9,096 nt of DNA from Deltaproteobacteria bacterium (lineage in GTDB: Bacteria; Myxococcota_A; Polyangia; Polyangiales; Houyiibacteriaceae). Positions 7,295-9,096 of this stretch are shown here, piece by piece (the first letter of the stretch is position 1; each line of letters opens with the position of its first letter). The stretch lies in assembly GCA_019309605.1 (NCBI GenBank), contig JAFDFW010000058.1, forward strand, positions 1 through 9,096, given 5' to 3'. The notes under the pieces were generated by a model. It saw only the letters and a list, made by a program, of their open reading frames with translations, searched no databases and was not told the origin of the DNA. The translations under genes and the position numbers were made by a program.

Positions 7295-7407
7295 TGTGGA
7301 TGAATTGGGCGAAAAGTCCGCCACTTGTGGAAAAACAATCGCATTTTCCACGGGCGAATTTCGTTGATCTCCCTTGGTGGATCGGTGACAAAAGGGATCG
7401 GAAGATC
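7295..7407. other. DnaA-box-like and GATC cluster in an AT-enriched island
   Basis: TGTGGAAAA at 7326-7334 is, on the minus strand, TTTTCCACA, an exact fit to the relaxed DnaA box TTWTNCACA. TGTGGATGA at 7295-7303 (minus TCATCCACA) and TTTTCCACG at 7344-7352 each miss it at one position. Four GATC sites follow within 42 bp (7366, 7380, 7396, 7404). I count 122 G+C in 240 bases over 7261-7500 (about 51%), clearly below the genes. This could be a replication-origin part or a DnaA-binding regulatory locus. No dnaA, dnaN or rpmH gene is in the window. Confidence 0.3.
7327..7351. repeat. Inverted repeat GTGGAAAA / TTTTCCAC
   Basis: Perfect 8-bp arms at 7327-7334 and 7344-7351 with a 9-nt spacer. 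The left arm is preceded by CCACTT, so CCAC-TT-GTGG forms a second small inverted repeat sharing that arm. The repeat places the two best DnaA-box-like sites in opposite orientation. Confidence 0.7.
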
Positions 7408-7448
7408 GCGACAGCGAGCTCGACGCTCTTTGAATCAACCTATCTGAC

Positions 7449-7470
7449 ACAGCAACGAAAGTTGCTGTTT
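7449..7470 (+). repeat. 8-bp hairpin with GAAA tetraloop
   Basis: ACAGCAAC (7449-7456), loop GAAA, GTTGCTGT (7461-7468), then TTCTCACTCTC. A GNRA tetraloop closing a perfect stem suggests a stable RNA structure. The following pyrimidine run is only partly T, so terminator activity is uncertain. Confidence 0.5.
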
Positions 7471-7648
7471 CTCACTCTCACGGGGGAGAAGCGAGGCCGA
7501 AAGGTCACGCCGTCGGTGGGCGCGAAGAGCGCCGAACGTGTCCGTGGGTCGTGAGGATTGCAAAAGCCGGCATTCTGATGCGTGGGCCGAGTCGAGCGAG
7601 AGCTCTGACGAAGGCCGTCGACGCGAGGGACGTCGGTGGAAGGCGCGC

Positions 7649-7654
7649 TAGAAT
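7649..7654 (+). promoter_or_regulatory. -10-like hexamer TAGAAT
   Basis: TAGAAT matches 5 of 6 bases of TATAAT in the context GCGCTAGAATCGGGACG. No recognisable -35 box lies 16-18 bp upstream. It would drive plus-strand transcription into the hairpin-rich region that ends at the intrinsic terminator at 8453-8485. The support is one hexamer only. Confidence 0.25.
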
Positions 7655-7773
7655 CGGGACGCCGCTCTGTTTCACCACACTGCGGCCGCGATGGTTCTAG
7701 ACGGGACGTTGGAGGCACCTGGCATAGGGCTGCCCGACGACCGTGACGGCGCGTCAAAGGTTCGGTGCTCGAG

Positions 7774-7806
7774 TCGCTTCGGCGAAGCGAGTGCCCGCCG
7801 AAGCGA
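7774..7806 (+). repeat. Two mutually exclusive hairpins sharing one arm
   Basis: TCGCTTCGGCG (7774-7784) pairs perfectly over 11 bp with CGCCGAAGCGA (7796-7806), and GTGC just upstream can extend the stem with GCAC at 7807-7810 across a bulge. The same left arm can instead form a short local hairpin, TCGCTTC with GAAGCGA (7784-7790). The two folds exclude each other. Confidence 0.55.
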
Positions 7807-8033
7807 GCACGACGGGGTGAACACCGTCGGCTCACCGTTGCAAAGCCGATTCGACATCGGTGACGGTAGTCTCACGAGGTATGGGTGCCCATCTTTGAAA
7901 ACTAAAACTCTGGATTGCACGCGTCGGCCTGAACATGCTGCGCAACACCGCTGCACACGAGGCGAGAGCTTCGGCAACGGCATGGAGTGCGGCATGAGCA
8001 TCAGGATCCATTAGAAGCGCATCCCATTACGCG

Positions 8034-8058
8034 CCCTTGGCGAGTCGAAAACCAAGGG
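8034..8058. repeat. Inverted repeat CCCTTGG / CCAAGGG
   Basis: Perfect 7-bp arms at 8034-8040 and 8052-8058 with an 11-nt spacer. There is no U-tract on either side, so it is not a standard terminator. Its function is unknown; it could be a protein-binding site or part of an RNA structure. Confidence 0.45.
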
Positions 8059-8240
8059 TTCAGGTACGGCGAGAGTCGTCGCGGAGTCCAATCACTGCGG
8101 TCTGCTAAACACAAACCGTTGCTGGGACTTCGTCCGAAGGAAGCGCGTAGGGCAACCTATGCGAACCTCCGGTACCTCGAGACCTTCAAGTCGAGAGATA
8201 CGACGACAGCGCACGGGACGTGTCGGTCAAAGCTCCTCCA

Positions 8241-8485
8241 GTGAGTCCACAAGCTCACGCGGGGTGTTAGCAGGCTTCCCGACGGGGAATGCATCGCGCC
8301 GAAACGTGTCGCGCAAAGCAGGAGAGGCTGAATAAGCTTCCCATCGAGCCTCGCGCTCGAAATCCAGACAAAGTCGGTCGTGGTGTACGCAACGTACAAG
8401 CGCACACACAGCCAAGCGACGAGCAAGCTCGTCGTGAGGTAAGCGAACTTCCAAAAGGGGCGATCCGTGCCGGGTCGCTCCTTTT
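8241..8485 (+). ncRNA. Candidate structured RNA, 3' part, ending in an intrinsic terminator
   Basis: Six perfect local hairpins occur in order. They are GTGAG/CTCAC (8241-8258), TTCCC/GGGAA (8276-8289), TCGAGC/GCTCGA (8344-8360), TGTACG/CGTACA with a CAA loop (8384-8398), CGACGAGC/GCTCGTCG (8417-8434) and the 14-bp terminator stem (8453-8485). The last four stems are separated by 23, 18 and 18 nt. The terminator folds well only on the plus strand, and no plus-strand protein gene ends just before it, so a non-coding transcript is a reasonable explanation. The 5' end is unknown. Short stems are common by chance in GC-rich DNA, so only the last three carry much weight. An alternative is a minus-strand 75-residue frame (8227-8454) covering the same DNA. 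Confidence 0.3.
8453..8485 (+). terminator. Strong intrinsic terminator, plus strand
   Basis: AAAAGGGGCGATCC (8453-8466) pairs with GGGTCGCTCCTTTT (8472-8485) over 14 bp around a 5-nt loop, ending in a T-run. Two of the pairs are G-U in plus-strand RNA (8459-8479 and 8464-8474) and would be C-A mismatches in minus-strand RNA, so it is built to act on plus-strand transcripts. Confidence 0.7.
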
Positions 8486-8552
8486 CTAATTGGGTTGCTG
8501 GTTTTGGGGGTGGTCTTGGGTTGGTTACCTGGTTTGGTTTAGTTACATCCGA

Positions 8553-8569
8553 CCCGCCCACCCCCACCC
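8553..8569 (-). other. Canonical G-quadruplex motif with three 1-nt loops
   Basis: The minus strand reads GGGTGGGGGTGGGCGGG: four G-runs of 3, 5, 3 and 3 separated by single nucleotides. Motifs of this type are known to fold into very stable parallel quadruplexes. It lies 68 bp downstream of the plus-strand terminator, outside any recognised gene. Confidence 0.65.
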
Positions 8570-8581
8570 GTAGTCCTCCCT

Positions 8582-8641
8582 GCCGCGGCATTCGCTGCGC
8601 TTTGCCTTGGCGGCGCATTCGCGCCGGGCTTCGCCTTTGGC
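8582..8641. repeat. Imperfect tandem pair of about 30 bp
   Basis: The segments 8582-8611 and 8612-8641 both carry GC-rich sequence, then ATTCGC, then a GCCTT(T)GGC ending, differing by small gaps and substitutions. CGGCGC/GCGCCG around ATTC (8611-8626) forms a 6-bp hairpin at the junction. It may be a degenerate intergenic repeat family member; only two copies are visible. Confidence 0.35.
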
Positions 8642-8876
8642 TCGCGCTCTCTTAGCCCATTGGGACCATTTTAAGAACCGAGTTGCGCGGTACCAAATGT
8701 CATGTCGGCTTCCTCGCACTGCAGACATGGCCTTTGAATTGGCTATGCTCGGCACCCAGGTTTACATGCGAAGAGCATTGTCTCGGTGGCTACTTGCATG
8801 ATCCGCCAGAAAGAAGAGGGACAGGTACGATGAAGCACTCTTTTTCAGGCTGGCCATGGCTGCCGGCGTTGGAAGA

Positions 8877-8896
8877 GCCGACAGGCTCCCGTCGGC
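8877..8896 (-). terminator. Possible terminator for the right-edge Cys-rich gene
   Basis: GCCGAC/GTCGGC arms with an 8-nt loop, followed on the minus strand by TCTTCC. It lies 64 bp downstream of the stop at 8961. The stem is short and the U-tract weak. Confidence 0.3.
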
Positions 8897-8960
8897 AACG
8901 CGATAGTCTACGATCCTCCCGAAAATCGGTTCGATAGATCATTCATGGGAGTTTGCGTTC

Positions 8961-9096
8961 TCAGCAGCCCGGCCAGCAGACCTGGCGGTAGCACTGCCAT
9001 GCGCCAGAGGCGCAGCCGGTGGGCAAGGGGTTTCCCTCGCAGTCGGCAGCCATGGAGCAGCCGTAGCTCGCGCAGTCGTTCGGGCAAGCGTCGGGG
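8961..9096 (-). CDS. Cys-rich secreted-type protein, 3' end (start outside window)
   Basis: On the minus strand the frame from 9095 to the TGA at 8961-8963 is open and encodes 44 residues containing 8 cysteines, with segments such as CPNDCASYGC and CYRQVCWPGC at the very end. It continues beyond the right edge. The dense, spaced cysteines and the Asn, Gly, Pro and Trp content fit a disulfide-stabilised exported protein. It is similar in style to, but not obviously homologous with, the protein at 1-399. Ending in Cys one residue before the stop is typical of a complete disulfide module. No function can be given. The frame lacks a start codon within the window, which is why it is easily overlooked. 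The opposite strand in this stretch shows no comparable pattern. Confidence 0.8.
   Translation of the reverse strand, partial: PDACPNDCASYGCSMAADCEGNPLPTGCASGAWQCYRQVCWPGC

Larger units (their letters stand above)
7263..8960. other. Long intergenic region without a convincing protein gene
   Basis: About 1.7 kb with GC near 50-58% by hand counts on sample lines, below the flanking genes. Reading frames here are short, lack ribosome-binding sites, use mixed third-codon bases and match no family I recognise. The region does contain many inverted repeats, a DnaA-box-like cluster, an intrinsic terminator and a G-quadruplex motif, listed separately. Stretches for which I see nothing to report are about 7480-7640, 7870-8030, 8060-8240 and 8645-8870. 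Confidence 0.7.

Noticed and set aside
7691..8014. 107-codon plus-strand frame with an ATG 36 nt after the TAGAAT hexamer
   Set aside because: No ribosome-binding site, no recognisable domain, unbiased codon use, and it crosses several hairpins.
8289..8489. 66-codon plus-strand frame ending in the terminator T-run
   Set aside because: Its last codons are the terminator hairpin itself, so it is unlikely to be a real gene.
8157..8618. 153-codon minus-strand frame with a hydrophobic segment
   Set aside because: Runs through the G-quadruplex, the C-rich stretch and the terminator; the hydrophobic part looks like chance and there is no ribosome-binding site.
7263..8960. Possible CRISPR array or insertion sequence in the long intergenic region
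   Set aside because: No regularly spaced direct repeats with unique spacers, no terminal inverted repeats with target duplication, and no transposase frame could be seen.

Overview
The window is high-GC bacterial DNA. Hand counts on sample lines give about 63-70% GC inside genes and about 50-58% in the long intergenic stretch on the right. Three things suggest a Myxococcota (former deltaproteobacterial) genome, most like the Polyangiales: secreted Cys-rich proteins with Gly-Gly-Ala tracts, a large membrane-anchored Ser/Thr kinase with a sigma-factor-like N-terminus, and a big lipoprotein L,D-transpeptidase. This placement is inference from gene content, not a database match.

Layout. (1) Positions 1-399 are the 3' end of a plus-strand gene for a Cys-rich, probably exported protein, starting inside a 9-bp tandem repeat. 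(2) 460-1146, plus strand, is an unrecognised soluble 228-aa protein that may have a leaderless promoter. (3) It converges on 1180-3468, minus strand: a 762-aa Ser/Thr protein kinase with an ECF-sigma-like N-terminal region, one membrane segment and a roughly 200-residue coiled coil. (4) 72 bp upstream of the kinase on the same strand is an SLC13/DASS sodium:dicarboxylate-type transporter, 3541-4947. (5) Divergent from the transporter, across about 95 bp, is 5043-7262, a 739-aa lipoprotein with a peptidoglycan-binding-like segment and a YkuD L,D-transpeptidase domain. (6) 7263-8960 is about 1.7 kb with no convincing protein gene but many structured elements. These are an inverted repeat over the stop codon, an AT-enriched island with DnaA-box-like and GATC motifs, several hairpins, a run of six hairpins ending in a strong intrinsic terminator, and a canonical G-quadruplex motif. 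(7) At the right edge, 8961-9096 minus, is the 3' end of a second Cys-rich secreted-type protein. It lacks its start and is easy to miss.

How the genes fit together. The transporter and kinase may be co-transcribed (same strand, short gap), but nothing shows a functional link. The transpeptidase and the Cys-rich proteins point to envelope and surface functions. No phage, CRISPR, tRNA, rRNA or insertion sequence was recognised. The least ordinary items are the sigma-like/kinase fusion and the hairpin-rich region on the right, which could hold an unannotated RNA gene and possibly a DnaA-binding locus.
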